The position numbers and the translations under genes are program-made. Source: Spirosomataceae bacterium TFI 002 (GTDB taxonomy: Bacteria > Bacteroidota > Bacteroidia > Cytophagales > Spirosomataceae). Taken from it: a stretch of 64,000 nucleotides of DNA. The first letter of the stretch is position 1; every line of letters begins with the position of its first letter. Shown here one piece after another: positions 18,869 through 29,062 of this stretch. The stretch is from contig LT907983.1 in NCBI GenBank assembly GCA_900230115.1, forward strand, positions 5,254,774-5,318,773, read 5' to 3'. The notes beneath the pieces are model-generated. The model was not told the DNA's origin, did not search any database, and saw only the letters and a program-made list of their open reading frames with translations.

Positions 18869-19463
18869 GTCTTTTCCTTTTCTCCTTTGCTGTTTCTTGA
18901 ATTTTAGGTGTCTCTATGCTGTCAATTAGTTTTAGAGGTAATACTGTGCGAACGTCGTCCCAAAGGAAATAAACGTGAATTAGTCTATTATCGACTTCTC
19001 TCATTTCAACAGTAAAACCTTCATACACATCTTTATTAGTTTCGACAGGAATTTCTATGGCAAAGAGATTATCGCTTTGTTGGTAGTCAAATGTGCCCCA
19101 TTGACCTAATTTTTTATTAAAGTAAATCGTCCACTTGTTTTCTGCTGGAAGGGCAAAAAGTGTGTATGTCCCGGCTTTCATTTTTTTAGTACCAACTTCA
19201 AAATCCTTTGAAATGGTCATTTCTGTTGCTTCATTTGCCCCTAACCGCCATATTTCACCATAAGGTACAAGGTTTCCAAAAATCCTTCGACCTTTTTTAT
19301 ATGGTTGTCCATAAGTAAGTTTTAAATAACTTTTTTCTTCTGTAAGAAGATTGGCTATCATTGTAGGACTAAATCTTACCTGAGGTTGCACTAAGCTGTC
19401 TACCTTTGCAAAAGAAATTTTAGTAATAAAGAATAAAAGAGCTAAAACGAAGACTTTTTTCAT
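18843..19463 (-). CDS. DUF2911 secreted protein (206 aa)
   Basis: An N-terminal signal peptide (MKKVFVLALLFFITKISFA) is followed by a domain matching DUF2911: VRFSPTMIANLL..., SYLKLTYGQPYKKGRRIFG, YGEIWRLGANEATEM and KMKAGTYTLFALP. The family is common in Bacteroidota and its biochemical function is unknown. The C-terminus is very basic (KEKRKRLRKERRGK), unusual for an exported protein. It is convergent with the metalloprotease and shares 26 bases with it; the basic tail is encoded partly in that overlap. Confidence 0.85.
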   Translation of the reverse strand: MKKVFVLALLFFITKISFAKVDSLVQPQVRFSPTMIANLLTEEKSYLKLTYGQPYKKGRRIFGNLVPYGEIWRLGANEATEMTISKDFEVGTKKMKAGTYTLFALPAENKWTIYFNKKLGQWGTFDYQQSDNLFAIEIPVETNKDVYEGFTVEMREVDNRLIHVYFLWDDVRTVLPLKLIDSIETPKIQETAKEKRKRLRKERRGK

Positions 19464-19502
19464 TGATTGAAGTTGTATAAAATTAAGAACGGTTAAACCT
19501 TC

Positions 19503-19976
19503 ATGACAAATATAAAAACTAAGCCAGAATTCGACGATATTTTTATGAATCTGGCTATTTCGCTGGCTGAAAGGTCACACTGTGTAAAAGCACAAGTAGG
19601 TGCAGTACTTACAAATGAAACTAGAATAATTTCTATTGGATATAATGGTCCTCCTAGCGGAACCCATAACTGTGATATCGATTTTGGAGAAGATGGATGC
19701 CCGAGGGATTCTAAGGGTAGTTGTTCATTGGCCTTACATGCCGAGCAAAACGCAATACTCTATGCTGCAAAAAATGGCAGTAAGGTGGAAGGTGCTACAA
19801 TGTACGTGACGCTGTCTCCATGTATCGCCTGTGCTCGGGTAATTTACTCAATGAAAATTAAGAAAGTTTTCTTCTTAAACTCCTATGCAGAATATAAAAA
19901 GATAGCATCTGATGAAGGAGTGGAGTTTCTGCGAAATTTTGGAGTAGAGGTCGTGAAATATCAGCCCAAAACTTGA
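19503..19976 (+). CDS. dCMP deaminase
   Basis: Zinc-dependent cytidine/deoxycytidylate deaminase family, 157 residues. The zinc ligands and catalytic Glu are in LHAEQNA (about residue 80) and SPCIACARVI (about residue 103); YNGPPSGTHNCD is the dCMP-deaminase substrate loop. It converts dCMP to dUMP for dTTP synthesis. It heads a tight run with the ACP phosphodiesterase-like gene (1-nt gap) and holA (TAATG overlap). Confidence 0.92.
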   Translation: MTNIKTKPEFDDIFMNLAISLAERSHCVKAQVGAVLTNETRIISIGYNGPPSGTHNCDIDFGEDGCPRDSKGSCSLALHAEQNAILYAAKNGSKVEGATMYVTLSPCIACARVIYSMKIKKVFFLNSYAEYKKIASDEGVEFLRNFGVEVVKYQPKT

Positions 19977-19977
19977 A

Positions 19978-20580
19978 ATGAATTACCTTGCTCATGTTTT
20001 CTTATCAGGTGATGATCCTGAAGTTTTGATTGGAAATATTCTTGAAGATTTTACCAAAGGCCGAATTGATCATCCGAGAAATGACATCTACTCTCCTAAT
20101 ATAAAAGTAGGACTAGGGCTACATCGACTCATTGATCATTATATTGATACAAGTTCGCTCATTAAGGACATAAAAGAATTATTTTATCCTAGCTTTTCGA
20201 AATACACACCAGCAGTTTTGGATGTATTGTTCGACTACTTTTTGATTAAAAATTGGGAAACATATTCTGATCAGAATTTTGATGAGTTTAGGCTTATTAC
20301 CTATCAAAAATTCGAAGATAACTGGGAAAAGCTTCCTGACTCCATGAGGAAACTTGTACGATCTATGATTGAATACGACTGGCTCAAAGAATACGGAACA
20401 TACGAGTCACTCACTTATGTTATGGGCAGGTTTTCTATAAAGGCCAAAACCGATTACGATTTTCGCAAAGCAGTCCCAATTATGATTGAAAACGAAAAAT
20501 ATATCAATGATATCTTTAATAAATTCTTTCCATTGATGATTTTTGAATCTGAAAAGTTTCTAAAAACAAACCTTAAATAA
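19978..20580 (+). CDS. acpH: Acyl carrier protein phosphodiesterase-like (AcpH/DUF479)
   Basis: 200 residues with the AcpH family start MNYLAHVFLSGDDPEVLIGN, then EDFTKG and a metal-binding HRLIDHYIDT segment. The family removes the 4'-phosphopantetheine group from acyl carrier protein in E. coli, though activity of distant members is uncertain. It follows the dCMP deaminase by 1 nt and its stop overlaps the holA start, so all three are probably one transcript. Confidence 0.85.
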   Translation: MNYLAHVFLSGDDPEVLIGNILEDFTKGRIDHPRNDIYSPNIKVGLGLHRLIDHYIDTSSLIKDIKELFYPSFSKYTPAVLDVLFDYFLIKNWETYSDQNFDEFRLITYQKFEDNWEKLPDSMRKLVRSMIEYDWLKEYGTYESLTYVMGRFSIKAKTDYDFRKAVPIMIENEKYINDIFNKFFPLMIFESEKFLKTNLK

Positions 20581-21602
20581 TGGCTGCAAAAACCCCTCAA
20601 CAGGTTATTCAAGAACTAGGTCAAAATAAAATTAAACCACTTTATATTCTTCACGGTGATGAAAATTTCTTTTTGGACCAAATAGGTAGCACCCTTCTCC
20701 AAAATGTTATTCCTGAACATGAAAAAGGTTTCAATGAAGTTATATTATATGGGAAGGATATTAGCGTAGGTGATCTATTAAACAACGCACGACGGTTTCC
20801 TATGATGGCCGAAAAACAGTTGGTATATGTTCGCGAGGCTCACAGCATTCTAGATATAAATAATAAAGACAGCCAATCACTATTAGAGTCCTATGCGAAA
20901 AATCCGCTAGCCAGCACTGTATTGGTAATGCATTTTGGTAAAAGCCCTGATGCCAGAAAAGCTTGGCTTAAAGCGGCAAGTACAAATGGCGAGGTTGTAG
21001 CATCTAAACGCATTTATGATAACCAAGTACCCGATTTTATTGCATCTTACTGTAAAGCAAAAGGAATCCAGATAGCACCCAAAGCAATACATTTACTATT
21101 TGAGCAAGTTGGAAATAACCTAGAAGCAATATCTAAAGAAATTGACAAAATTGCGATTAACTTAAAGAATGGAGGGCAAATAGACGCCAATATCATTGAA
21201 GAGTTTGTTGGAATCAGTAAAGACTTTAATGTTTTTGAACTACAAAAAGCCATTACTTTCAAGGACAGGCCAAAGTGTTTTCAAATTATTAACTATTTTG
21301 CATCAAACACAAAGGATCATCCAATACAGCCAGTGATTACGATGCTCTTCGCCTACTTTACCAAAGTCTTGCTTGTTCATGCATCACCATCGAAAGATGA
21401 TAGGAGCATAGCATCATTGTTAAGGGTGAACCCATTTTTTGTGAAAGATTACACATCTGCTGCTCGCAACTACAATATTGCCAAGATTATGGCCATTATT
21501 CATGCACTTAGAATAAGTGATCAGAACTCGAAAGGTGTTGAAAATGGCACTAAAACAGAAGGGGATATTTATAAAGAACTAATTTTTAGCATTTTAAACT
21601 AA
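20580..21602 (+). CDS. holA: DNA polymerase III delta subunit
   Basis: 340 residues with the HolA layout: an N-terminal AAA-like domain starting with PLYILHGDENFFLDQI, VYVREAHSI and TVLVMHFGK, then the middle helical domain (LFEQVGNNLEAISKEIDKIA) and the C-terminal collar domain. It is the clamp-loader subunit that opens the sliding clamp. The start codon overlaps the upstream stop (TAATG). An intrinsic terminator follows immediately. Confidence 0.9.
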   Translation: MAAKTPQQVIQELGQNKIKPLYILHGDENFFLDQIGSTLLQNVIPEHEKGFNEVILYGKDISVGDLLNNARRFPMMAEKQLVYVREAHSILDINNKDSQSLLESYAKNPLASTVLVMHFGKSPDARKAWLKAASTNGEVVASKRIYDNQVPDFIASYCKAKGIQIAPKAIHLLFEQVGNNLEAISKEIDKIAINLKNGGQIDANIIEEFVGISKDFNVFELQKAITFKDRPKCFQIINYFASNTKDHPIQPVITMLFAYFTKVLLVHASPSKDDRSIASLLRVNPFFVKDYTSAARNYNIAKIMAIIHALRISDQNSKGVENGTKTEGDIYKELIFSILN

Positions 21603-21632
21603 AAAAAAGCTTCTCGTGTGAGAAGCTTTTTT
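21603..21632 (+). terminator. Intrinsic terminator after holA
   Basis: AAGCTTCTC and GAGAAGCTT pair around GTGT and are flanked by A and T runs. It may work in both directions, closing holA on the plus strand and tRNA-Met on the minus strand. Confidence 0.85.
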
Positions 21633-21636
21633 AGTG

Positions 21637-21710
21637 TAGCGGAGACGGGAATCGAACCCGTGACCTCCGGGTTATGAATCCGACGCTCTAACCATCTGAG
21701 CTACCCCGCC
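21637..21710 (-). tRNA. tRNA-Met (anticodon CAT)
   Basis: A 74-nt gene: acceptor GGCGGGG with CTCCGCT (G-U at the terminal pair), D-arm GCTCAGATGGTTAGAGC, anticodon loop TTCATAA, and T-arm ACGGGTTCGATTCCCGT. The pattern is that of elongator tRNA-Met; a tRNA-Ile2 reading CAT is less likely. CCA is not encoded. Confidence 0.92.
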
Positions 21711-21725
21711 GTTCTTAAGAGGTCG

Positions 21726-21757
21726 CAAAAGTAGAAAAGGAAATTTTATTATCCAAA
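21726..21757 (-). promoter_or_regulatory. Promoter of tRNA-Met
   Basis: On the minus strand TTTG, 20 nt, then TACTTTTG, ending 15 nt before the tRNA 5' end. The -7 box is identical to that of tRNA-Leu. Confidence 0.7.
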
Positions 21758-21856
21758 GCATCGCCGTAAATCTCTTAAAAAATTAAAAAAATGTACGCAT
21801 TGCTTGCATCATATGAGCTAATGAAGTAAATAGGGGAAAATCAAGAAAGTCCCATA

Positions 21857-22234
21857 ATGACGAAGCATAAATTTGTAACTGAATTCCCATTTAAAACTTC
21901 TCCAAAAGTTTTATTCAACTATATCAATTCGGCCGGTGGCTTGCAGCAATGGTTCGCTAATCACGTAAGTATTGACTCGGATCAAAACTATATATTTGAA
22001 TGGGACGAAACCCTACATAAGGCAACTCATGTATCGCGACCTGGAAAATCTGCTAGATTTGACTTCCTGGATGCTGATGAGGGAAATTCTCTTGAATTCA
22101 AATTAATTCTAGGAGAGTTGGATGGTTCAACATATTTGAGAATCTCGGATACATCTGATAATGATGATGATGACGAGCTTCAAGACCTCTGGGAAGGACT
22201 TATCTCAGACCTTAAAGACATAGTTGGAGGCTAA
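21857..22234 (+). CDS. START-like (AHSA1/SRPBCC) domain protein
   Basis: 125 residues forming one START-like domain: FVTEFPFKTSPKVLFNYINS, GGLQQWFA and FEWDE, with an acidic loop (SDNDDDDEL) before the final helix. This small family is frequent in Bacteroidota; the ligand is unknown. The short length and lack of a signal peptide suggest a cytoplasmic binding protein. It lies 66 bp upstream of the LptF/G-type permease and could be transcribed with it. Confidence 0.8.
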   Translation: MTKHKFVTEFPFKTSPKVLFNYINSAGGLQQWFANHVSIDSDQNYIFEWDETLHKATHVSRPGKSARFDFLDADEGNSLEFKLILGELDGSTYLRISDTSDNDDDDELQDLWEGLISDLKDIVGG

Positions 22235-22300
22235 TTTTAGTAAAAATTAAGCTTTTCGCATTTTATTTGATAGTAACTTGCGAACTGTATGCTATAATTA

Positions 22301-23797
22301 ATGAAGCAGATAGATAAGCTTGTACTAAAAAATTTCATTGGCCCTTTTGTGTTAACCACATTAGTTGTGGTTTTTATATTCCTCATGAGGTTCTTAATGA
22401 TGTACTTCGAGGACTTCGTTGGTAAAGATATTGGCTTAGCCGTTTTCTCCAAACTTCTCCTTTTCTTTAGCTTAATCACTGTTCCTGTTGCACTTCCACT
22501 TTCTACATTACTAGCAGCATTGGTTAGTTTTGGGAATTTAGGAGAGCATACGGAACTAACGGCAATGAAGTCTGCTGGTATTCCGTTATCGAGAATTATA
22601 CTTTCTACTTTTGTTTTTTGCGTTTTAGTTTCCCTTTTCTCATTTGTTTATAATAACAAAGTAACTCCCTGGGCTAACCTGAAAGGATATTCTATGCTTT
22701 GGGACATCAAAGTCACTAAAGTTACCCTTAATATTGAAAACGGTATTTTTTATAGAGAAATCCCCGGTTATAGTATAAAAGTAAAGGACAAAGACCCTAA
22801 AACCAATCTTCTTACTGGTGTAACAGTCTACAATCATTCCAATCGGGATGGCAATACCAATGTAACTTTGGCAGATTCGGGTAGAATGTACACCATCTAC
22901 AATGACAGCTATTTGGTTTTTGAATTGTTCAATGGTTACAATTATGCCGAGCAAAAAAATGCAGGAGGCAGTTTCAATGATACCCCATTGGTCATTAATA
23001 AGTTTAAGAAAAATAGGATGGTTTTCTCATTGGAAAGTTTTGGTATGAAACGAACTGACGAAAATCAATTCAAATACCACGAGTATATGAAAGATATTAG
23101 CGAATTAAATGCCCAGATTGATAGTACGAAAAAGGAGATAGCAAATTCAACCAAAACCCAGCTTAAGGCGGTTAAAAACTTGAGCAATTATCAATTTAAA
23201 CCAGCTGCTTCTTTTCGTAGAACCGTTGATACTACTAATGCTTCAAAAGAAGATACTTTACTGGAAATATTGCCAGGAAAATGGGTAGATGAAAAAGTAG
23301 CTGATTTAACTGGAGCGTATAGAATGCAAGAGATAGATGCTACTTTAAAATCGAATATTCAAAGTTTCAGAAATCAGTTAAATACGAACTATAGTGTACT
23401 TTCTTCAAAAAAGAAGGAGATGAGAAGGGCTGAAATTGAAAAATGGCATAAGTACACATATGCATTTGCGTGTTTAGTTATGTTCGTTATTGGTGCTTGC
23501 CTTGGGGCTATTATCAAGAAAGGTGGTTTCGGAATGCCAGTTGTTGTTGCAGTTAGCTTTTTTATATTTTACTACGTTCTCATGCAATTAGGAGACAAAT
23601 ACGCAAGAGAAGGCCTTATCCCAATCTTAACAGGAGTATGGTTTCCCAATTTCGTATTGACCTGTATAGCAGTGTTTTTAATTATAAAAGCGACCAAAGA
23701 CTCCCAGTTATTTAACATCCGAAGTGACAATAAATGGTTACAGCTCGTTATTACTTTCCTCAAAAATAAAAAACTCATCAAAGCTACGGTATCATAA
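22301..23797 (+). CDS. LptF/LptG-family permease (YjgP/YjgQ)
   Basis: 498 residues. The first helix LVLKNFIGPFVLTTLVVVFI and the following helices (to about residue 120) match the YjgP/YjgQ N-terminus, including the ELTAMKSAGIPLSRI coupling segment. A large periplasmic domain (~130-370) follows. The last three helices (~385-480; VMFVIGACLGAIIKKGGFG) close the protein. It is the membrane part of the Lpt exporter that moves lipopolysaccharide to the outer membrane. The periplasmic domain carries an insertion with coiled-coil character (~270-360). Whether it is LptF or LptG cannot be told from this sequence alone. Confidence 0.85.
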   Translation: MKQIDKLVLKNFIGPFVLTTLVVVFIFLMRFLMMYFEDFVGKDIGLAVFSKLLLFFSLITVPVALPLSTLLAALVSFGNLGEHTELTAMKSAGIPLSRIILSTFVFCVLVSLFSFVYNNKVTPWANLKGYSMLWDIKVTKVTLNIENGIFYREIPGYSIKVKDKDPKTNLLTGVTVYNHSNRDGNTNVTLADSGRMYTIYNDSYLVFELFNGYNYAEQKNAGGSFNDTPLVINKFKKNRMVFSLESFGMKRTDENQFKYHEYMKDISELNAQIDSTKKEIANSTKTQLKAVKNLSNYQFKPAASFRRTVDTTNASKEDTLLEILPGKWVDEKVADLTGAYRMQEIDATLKSNIQSFRNQLNTNYSVLSSKKKEMRRAEIEKWHKYTYAFACLVMFVIGACLGAIIKKGGFGMPVVVAVSFFIFYYVLMQLGDKYAREGLIPILTGVWFPNFVLTCIAVFLIIKATKDSQLFNIRSDNKWLQLVITFLKNKKLIKATVS

Positions 23798-23804
23798 TAA
23801 TGAT

Positions 23805-23812
23805 TACCTTTG
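23805..23812 (+). promoter_or_regulatory. -7 box of the rpsO promoter
   Basis: TACCTTTG matches TAnnTTTG, about 42 nt before the rpsO start. No clear TTTG is seen at the expected -33 position. The same 8-mer occurs ahead of rpsP and tRNA-Ser. Confidence 0.55.
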
Positions 23813-23853
23813 CAGCTGTTTTAATTTTATAACTAAATCTAGGTTAACATCTT

Positions 23854-24129
23854 ATGTATTTAACTTCGGAGAAGAAACAAGAAATCTTCCAAGCCAAAGG
23901 TCAACAGAAAAAAGCTACTGATACAGGTTCAGCAGAATCTCAAATCGCCCTTTTTTCTTTCAGAATCGCTCATTTGACAGAGCACTTGAAAAAAAACAAG
24001 CATGATTACTCAACACAATTGGGTCTTCTAAAGCTAGTTGGTAAGCGTCGTAGACTACTTGATTATCTTATTAAAAAAGATATCAATCGTTACAGAGCTA
24101 TCATTGCTGAATTAGGAATTCGCAAGTAA
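23854..24129 (+). CDS. rpsO: Ribosomal protein S15
   Basis: 91 residues of full family length with the typical [20 protein letters not shown] segment and [13 protein letters not shown] near the C-terminus. It binds 16S rRNA in the small subunit. Its own promoter and a terminator bracket it, so it is probably monocistronic, with pnp transcribed separately downstream, the common rpsO-pnp gene order. Confidence 0.97.
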   Translation: MYLTSEKKQEIFQAKGQQKKATDTGSAESQIALFSFRIAHLTEHLKKNKHDYSTQLGLLKLVGKRRRLLDYLIKKDINRYRAIIAELGIRK

Positions 24130-24140
24130 AAAAATAATCT

Positions 24141-24174
24141 CAGGGAATCGCTATTCAGTGATTCCCTGTTTTTG
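24141..24174 (+). terminator. Intrinsic terminator after rpsO
   Basis: CAGGGAATC and GATTCCCTG form a 9-bp stem followed by TTTTTG. Confidence 0.85.
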
Positions 24175-24260
24175 TACCCAGCAAAATTTGAAATCCCCGC
24201 GGACACAGGATCAATCGTTGCATCGAAAGCGGAAAATGCAACATAATATTTCAACAATTA

Positions 24261-26420
24261 ATGTTTAACGTACATTCACAGACTATCCAAATGCCGGATG
24301 GTCCAGCAATTACCCTAGAAACGGGTAAATTAGCCAGACAAGCAGATGGTGCTGTCGTACTTACTTGCGGTAAGTTAAAATTATTGGCAACTGTTGTTGC
24401 TCGTAAAGAAGCCAAAGAAGGTGTTGACTTCCTTCCACTTTCAGTAGATTATCAAGAAAAGTTTGCCTCAAATGGAAAGATTCCTGGAAGCTTTCAGAGA
24501 AGAGAAGGAAGATTATCTGATAATGAAATTCTAATATGTAGATTAGTTGACAGAGCTCTAAGACCAATGTTCCCTTCTGATTACCACGCCGATGTGCAGG
24601 TAATGATTAGTATGATATCGGCTGATGAGAATGTTCAGCCTGATGCTCTAGCAGCTTTGGCGGCATCTGCTGCTTTGGCTGTATCTGATATTCCATTCAA
24701 TGGTCCAATATCAGAAATTCGCGTAGCTAAAATAGATGGAAAATATGTACTTAACCCTTCAGTTGCTGAAGCGGCTAATGCAGATTTAGATTTGATCGTT
24801 GCTGCAACGCACGACAATATCTTAATGGTAGAAGGTGAAGGAAACGAAGTTTCTGAGATTGAAATGATCGAAGCAATGAAAATTGCTCATGATGGTATCA
24901 AAACTCAAGTTGCTGCTCAAAAAGCTTTAGAAGCTGCTGTAGGTTCTACAGAAAAGCAAACTTACTCTCACGAAACTCACGATTTAGAGTTGAAAGAAAG
25001 AGTTAAAGCTGCAACATATGATAAAGTATATGCAGTAGGAGCAAAAGGATCAGCAAACAAAAACGAAAGAAAAGAAGGTTACGCGGCAATTTTGGAAGAG
25101 TTCCTTGCAACAATTCCAGAAGACGATGAAACTACAGATAAAGGTTTAGTTAATAAGTACTTCGGAGATGTTAAATATGAAGCATCTAGAAGACTTGTAC
25201 TTGACGAAAGAAAGCGTCTTGACGGAAGACAACTTACTGAGATTCGCCCAATTGAGTGCGAAGTAGACTACCTTCCTTCAGCACACGGATCAGCATTATT
25301 TACAAGAGGAGAGACTCAATCGTTATCAACTACAACGTTAGGAACGAAAATGGACGAGCAATTGATCGACCAAGCTCTTTTCTCAGGATATTCTAAGTTT
25401 TACCTACACTACAACTTCCCTGGATTTAGTACTGGAGAAGTTAAGCCTAATAGAGGAGCAAGTAGAAGAGAAATTGGACACGGAAACTTGGCTCAGCGTT
25501 CTTTGAAAAAAGTAATGCCTGCTGAAGAGACAAATCCTTATACAATAAGAATTGTAAGTGATATCCTTGAATCTAACGGTTCTTCATCTATGGCAACTGT
25601 ATGTGCTGGATGTATGTCCCTAATGGATGCAGGTGTAAACATTAAAGCTCCAGTTTCTGGAATTGCGATGGGCTTAATTACTGATAATGAGAAATTCGCA
25701 GTATTAAGTGATATCTTAGGAGACGAAGATCACTTAGGTGATATGGACTTTAAAGTAACAGGAACTGAAAAAGGAATCGTTGCTTGTCAAATGGACATCA
25801 AAGTAGACGGTCTTTCTTACGAAATTCTTGAGCAAGCTTTGACACAAGCCAAAGAAGGTAGATTACATATCTTGAACATCATGAAAGCGGCGATCGATAC
25901 TCCTAGAGCCGACCTTAAGCCTCATGCACCTCGTGCCCACACTATGATCATTGATCGTGAGTACATTGGAGCTGTGATTGGACCTGGTGGAAAAATCATT
26001 CAAGAAATGCAGCGTGAAACTGGTGCAACCATCAATATCGAAGAGAAAGATAATGCTGGACACGTATCTATTTTTGCAAATACCAAGGAAAGCATGGATG
26101 CCGCTTTGGAAAGAATTAAGAACATCACAGCAACTGCGGAAGTAGGCGAAGTTTACGATGCTACTGTGAAGTCTATTCAGCCATTTGGTGCTTTTGTTGA
26201 GTTTTTACCTGGTAAAGAAGGTTTATTACATATTTCTGAAATCTCTTGGGAACGTTTACCTTCTATGGATAATGTTTTTGAGATTGGACAGAATATCAAA
26301 GTCAAATTAACTGAAGTAGATAAGAAAACTGGTAAATTCAGACTTTCTCAAAAAGTATTGCTTCCCCGTCCTCCTCGTGAAGAAAGACCACCACGTAAGG
26401 ATGAGAAAAGCGAACAATAA
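24261..26420 (+). CDS. pnp: Polyribonucleotide nucleotidyltransferase
   Basis: 719 residues with two RNase PH-like domains; the second has [20 protein letters not shown] and FTRGETQSL. They are followed by a KH domain ([17 protein letters not shown], about residue 570) and an S1 domain ([20 protein letters not shown]). The C-terminus is Arg/Pro-rich. It degrades RNA 3' to 5' using phosphate. Order and spacing after rpsO are as in many bacteria. Confidence 0.97.
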   Translation: MFNVHSQTIQMPDGPAITLETGKLARQADGAVVLTCGKLKLLATVVARKEAKEGVDFLPLSVDYQEKFASNGKIPGSFQRREGRLSDNEILICRLVDRALRPMFPSDYHADVQVMISMISADENVQPDALAALAASAALAVSDIPFNGPISEIRVAKIDGKYVLNPSVAEAANADLDLIVAATHDNILMVEGEGNEVSEIEMIEAMKIAHDGIKTQVAAQKALEAAVGSTEKQTYSHETHDLELKERVKAATYDKVYAVGAKGSANKNERKEGYAAILEEFLATIPEDDETTDKGLVNKYFGDVKYEASRRLVLDERKRLDGRQLTEIRPIECEVDYLPSAHGSALFTRGETQSLSTTTLGTKMDEQLIDQALFSGYSKFYLHYNFPGFSTGEVKPNRGASRREIGHGNLAQRSLKKVMPAEETNPYTIRIVSDILESNGSSSMATVCAGCMSLMDAGVNIKAPVSGIAMGLITDNEKFAVLSDILGDEDHLGDMDFKVTGTEKGIVACQMDIKVDGLSYEILEQALTQAKEGRLHILNIMKAAIDTPRADLKPHAPRAHTMIIDREYIGAVIGPGGKIIQEMQRETGATINIEEKDNAGHVSIFANTKESMDAALERIKNITATAEVGEVYDATVKSIQPFGAFVEFLPGKEGLLHISEISWERLPSMDNVFEIGQNIKVKLTEVDKKTGKFRLSQKVLLPRPPREERPPRKDEKSEQ

Positions 26421-26488
26421 TATTTGACTTAACGTTGTTATTATACAACACCGCTAAATTTTGTAATTTTTTTTAATAAAACGAACAT

Positions 26489-27352
26489 ATGAGACAGCTC
26501 AAAATCAGCAAACAGATCACCAATCGTGAGAGTCAGTCACTTGATAAGTATCTTCAAGAGATTGGTAAGGTGGACTTGTTAACTCCCGATGAGGAAGTTA
26601 CTTTGGCCCAGAAAATCCGCGAGGGAGATCAGCTTTCTTTGGAGCGTTTAACAAAAGCGAACTTACGTTTCGTAGTATCGGTAGCAAAACAGTACCAAAA
26701 TCAAGGCCTTTCATTAGGTGACTTGATTAATGAAGGTAACTTAGGCTTGATTAAAGCAGCACAGCGATTCGATGAGACAAGGGGTTTTAAGTTTATATCA
26801 TATGCGGTATGGTGGATCAGACAGTCCATTCTTCAAGCTTTGGCTGAGCAATCTAGAATTGTTCGTTTGCCATTGAACAGAGTAGGTTCTTTGAACAAAA
26901 TCTCCAAAACTTTTTCAGAGTTGGAGCAAAAGTTCGAAAGAGAGCCATCTCCTGAAGAATTGGCAGAGGTTCTTGAGATTACATCAAACGAGGTTGTGGA
27001 TACCATGAAAATTTCTGGTCGTCACGTATCCGTTGATGCTCCGTTCGTACAAGGGGAAGAAAACAGCCTTTTGGACGTATTGGAAAATGATCTTGAAATC
27101 AAGCCTGATCAAGAGTTGATGAACGATTCTCTTCGTAAAGAAGTACTTCGTGCATTATCTACGCTTACTCAAAGAGAAGCAGAGGTAATCATGTACTATT
27201 TCGGATTGAATGGAGAGCAAGCAATGACACTTGAAGAAATTGGAGAGAAATTCAATTTGACAAGAGAGCGTGTTCGCCAAATCAAGGAGAAAGCCATCCG
27301 TAGATTGAGACAAACCTCAAGAAGCAAAGCTTTGAAAGCTTACTTAGGATAA
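26489..27352 (+). CDS. rpoD: Primary RNA polymerase sigma factor (short form)
   Basis: 287 residues, the compact form found in Bacteroidota that lacks most of region 1.1. Region 1.2 begins [19 protein letters not shown], region 2 has [20 protein letters not shown] and [11 protein letters not shown], region 3 follows, and region 4 has the helix-turn-helix [20 protein letters not shown]. It directs transcription from the TTTG / TAnnTTTG promoters seen elsewhere in this window. A terminator follows 20 nt after the stop. Confidence 0.97.
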   Translation: MRQLKISKQITNRESQSLDKYLQEIGKVDLLTPDEEVTLAQKIREGDQLSLERLTKANLRFVVSVAKQYQNQGLSLGDLINEGNLGLIKAAQRFDETRGFKFISYAVWWIRQSILQALAEQSRIVRLPLNRVGSLNKISKTFSELEQKFEREPSPEELAEVLEITSNEVVDTMKISGRHVSVDAPFVQGEENSLLDVLENDLEIKPDQELMNDSLRKEVLRALSTLTQREAEVIMYYFGLNGEQAMTLEEIGEKFNLTRERVRQIKEKAIRRLRQTSRSKALKAYLG

Positions 27353-27374
27353 AACATATTATTAGTTAAATTTG

Positions 27375-27402
27375 AAGGCACTTGTTTCAAGTGCCTTTTT
27401 TT
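27375..27402 (+). terminator. Intrinsic terminator after rpoD
   Basis: AAGGCACTTG and CAAGTGCCTT pair around TTT and are followed by T7. Confidence 0.9.
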
Positions 27403-27409
27403 GTACATA

Positions 27410-29059
27410 ATGACCTCAATAATTCCATTCTTACAACTCGCTGACTTATGTGTCCAAAAGGGCATTAAAGATATTATTATTTGTCCAGGAAGCCGAAATG
27501 CGGCACTTACAGTAGCCTTTACGAGCAATAAATCACTAAACTGTAAAAGCATTAGTGATGAACGATCGGCTGGTTTTATTGCTGTTGGGCAATCTATTTC
27601 AACTAACAAACCGACAGTTTTAATTTGTACTTCAGGAACAGCAGCTTTAAATTTTCATCCTGCAGTTGCTGAAGCTTATTTTCAGAATATTCCCTTATTA
27701 GTTATTACTGCAGACAGACCACCAGAATGGATCAATCAGCATGACGGGCAAACCGTTTTTCAAGAAAACTGTTATGGTAAGCACGTAAAGAAGTTCTTCC
27801 ATTGGCTTCCCGACCAAAGTGAGGCTTCAATAAGCTATGCTGAAAGAACAAGTAATGACGCAATTAACCTTGCAGACAGTGGCCCAGTCCATATTAATAT
27901 ACCAATTAGAGAGCCATTTTACCCAGAAAATTCAAATCTTGAATTCTCGCCTTGGAAAAATATTCAATTTGCAAAAATTGATCATGTCATACCCAAAAGT
28001 GAAGTTGACCTCTTTCTACAAACTGTCAGAAACAGTAAGTCAAAACTTCTTGTAGTTGGACAAAATCTAGATAAAAACTTGGGAGAAGTTGCAGCTATTT
28101 TTGCTTCTAAATATGGGTTTACCCTTGTTGGTGACAGTATATCTAATTGTGAGAAGGGGATAAAAAACCAAGATGTAATTCTTAAAACAATTGATTCTAA
28201 AAGTTTGGAATCTCTAAAACCAGACTTCTTAATTTCAATTGGATCTTCTTTGATTTCGAAATCCCTAAAGTTGTTTCTCCGGAATACCAAGGCTGAAAAC
28301 CACTGGCATATTGAAGACGAAGAAGAAATTATTGATCCTTTCATATCAATAACACGAAAGGTAGTAGCCAATCCGCAGATTATTTTGAATCAATTAATCG
28401 AAATTGATTGCTCACATGATGCTAATAACCAGTGGGATACATTTGAAAAAGAAGCGGAAAGGAGAATTGATAATTATTTCGATCAGAACAGTAATTATTC
28501 AGAATTTCAGGTTGTAAATGAGCTTATAAAAAGTATTCCAACCGGTTCTGTTCTTCATTTGGGAAATAGCATGAGTGTGAGATATGTAAATTCAATACAA
28601 AAAAACATACCACTAAACACCGAAATCCATTGTAACAGAGGCACAAGTGGGATAGAAGGAACATTAAGCACTGCCGTAGGACACGCTATGCAAACGGATA
28701 AGGCCATTTATTGCCTCCTAGGCGATGTTTCGTTTCAGTATGACAAGAATGCCCTTTGGAATAATTATATGCCCTCTAACTTAAAGATTATTATTCTCAA
28801 TAATGGCGGTGGTATAATTTTCCAAATGATCAAAGGCCCTAAAGAGCAGGATTCTTTTAATGAATTCTTTAGAACTCAGCAAAACCACAAAGCTGATCTT
28901 ATCGCTAAAGAGTTTGGATTAACATACATTTCAATAAATAAAAATGAAGACATTCAAAAAGGTTTGTCAAAACTCAATAAAAGCACTAAACCAACTATTT
29001 TAGAAATATTCACTGACCCTGAAATAAATGAGTTGGTTTATAAAACATTGTTTAAATAA
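27410..29059 (+). CDS. menD: SEPHCHC synthase (menaquinone biosynthesis)
   Basis: ThDP-dependent enzyme of menaquinone synthesis, joining isochorismate and 2-oxoglutarate. Family features are ICPGSRNAALTVAF near the N-terminus, STNKPTVLICTSGTAALNF, ITADRPPEW with the following GQT, and the ThDP-binding region CNRGTSGIEGTLSTAVGHA...CLLGDVSFQYD in the C-terminal third. ATG 27410 is preferred over TTG 27401, which lies in the rpoD terminator tail. The next gene starts 3 nt after its stop. No other men genes are nearby. Confidence 0.93.
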   Translation: MTSIIPFLQLADLCVQKGIKDIIICPGSRNAALTVAFTSNKSLNCKSISDERSAGFIAVGQSISTNKPTVLICTSGTAALNFHPAVAEAYFQNIPLLVITADRPPEWINQHDGQTVFQENCYGKHVKKFFHWLPDQSEASISYAERTSNDAINLADSGPVHINIPIREPFYPENSNLEFSPWKNIQFAKIDHVIPKSEVDLFLQTVRNSKSKLLVVGQNLDKNLGEVAAIFASKYGFTLVGDSISNCEKGIKNQDVILKTIDSKSLESLKPDFLISIGSSLISKSLKLFLRNTKAENHWHIEDEEEIIDPFISITRKVVANPQIILNQLIEIDCSHDANNQWDTFEKEAERRIDNYFDQNSNYSEFQVVNELIKSIPTGSVLHLGNSMSVRYVNSIQKNIPLNTEIHCNRGTSGIEGTLSTAVGHAMQTDKAIYCLLGDVSFQYDKNALWNNYMPSNLKIIILNNGGGIIFQMIKGPKEQDSFNEFFRTQQNHKADLIAKEFGLTYISINKNEDIQKGLSKLNKSTKPTILEIFTDPEINELVYKTLFK

Positions 29060-29062
29060 GAA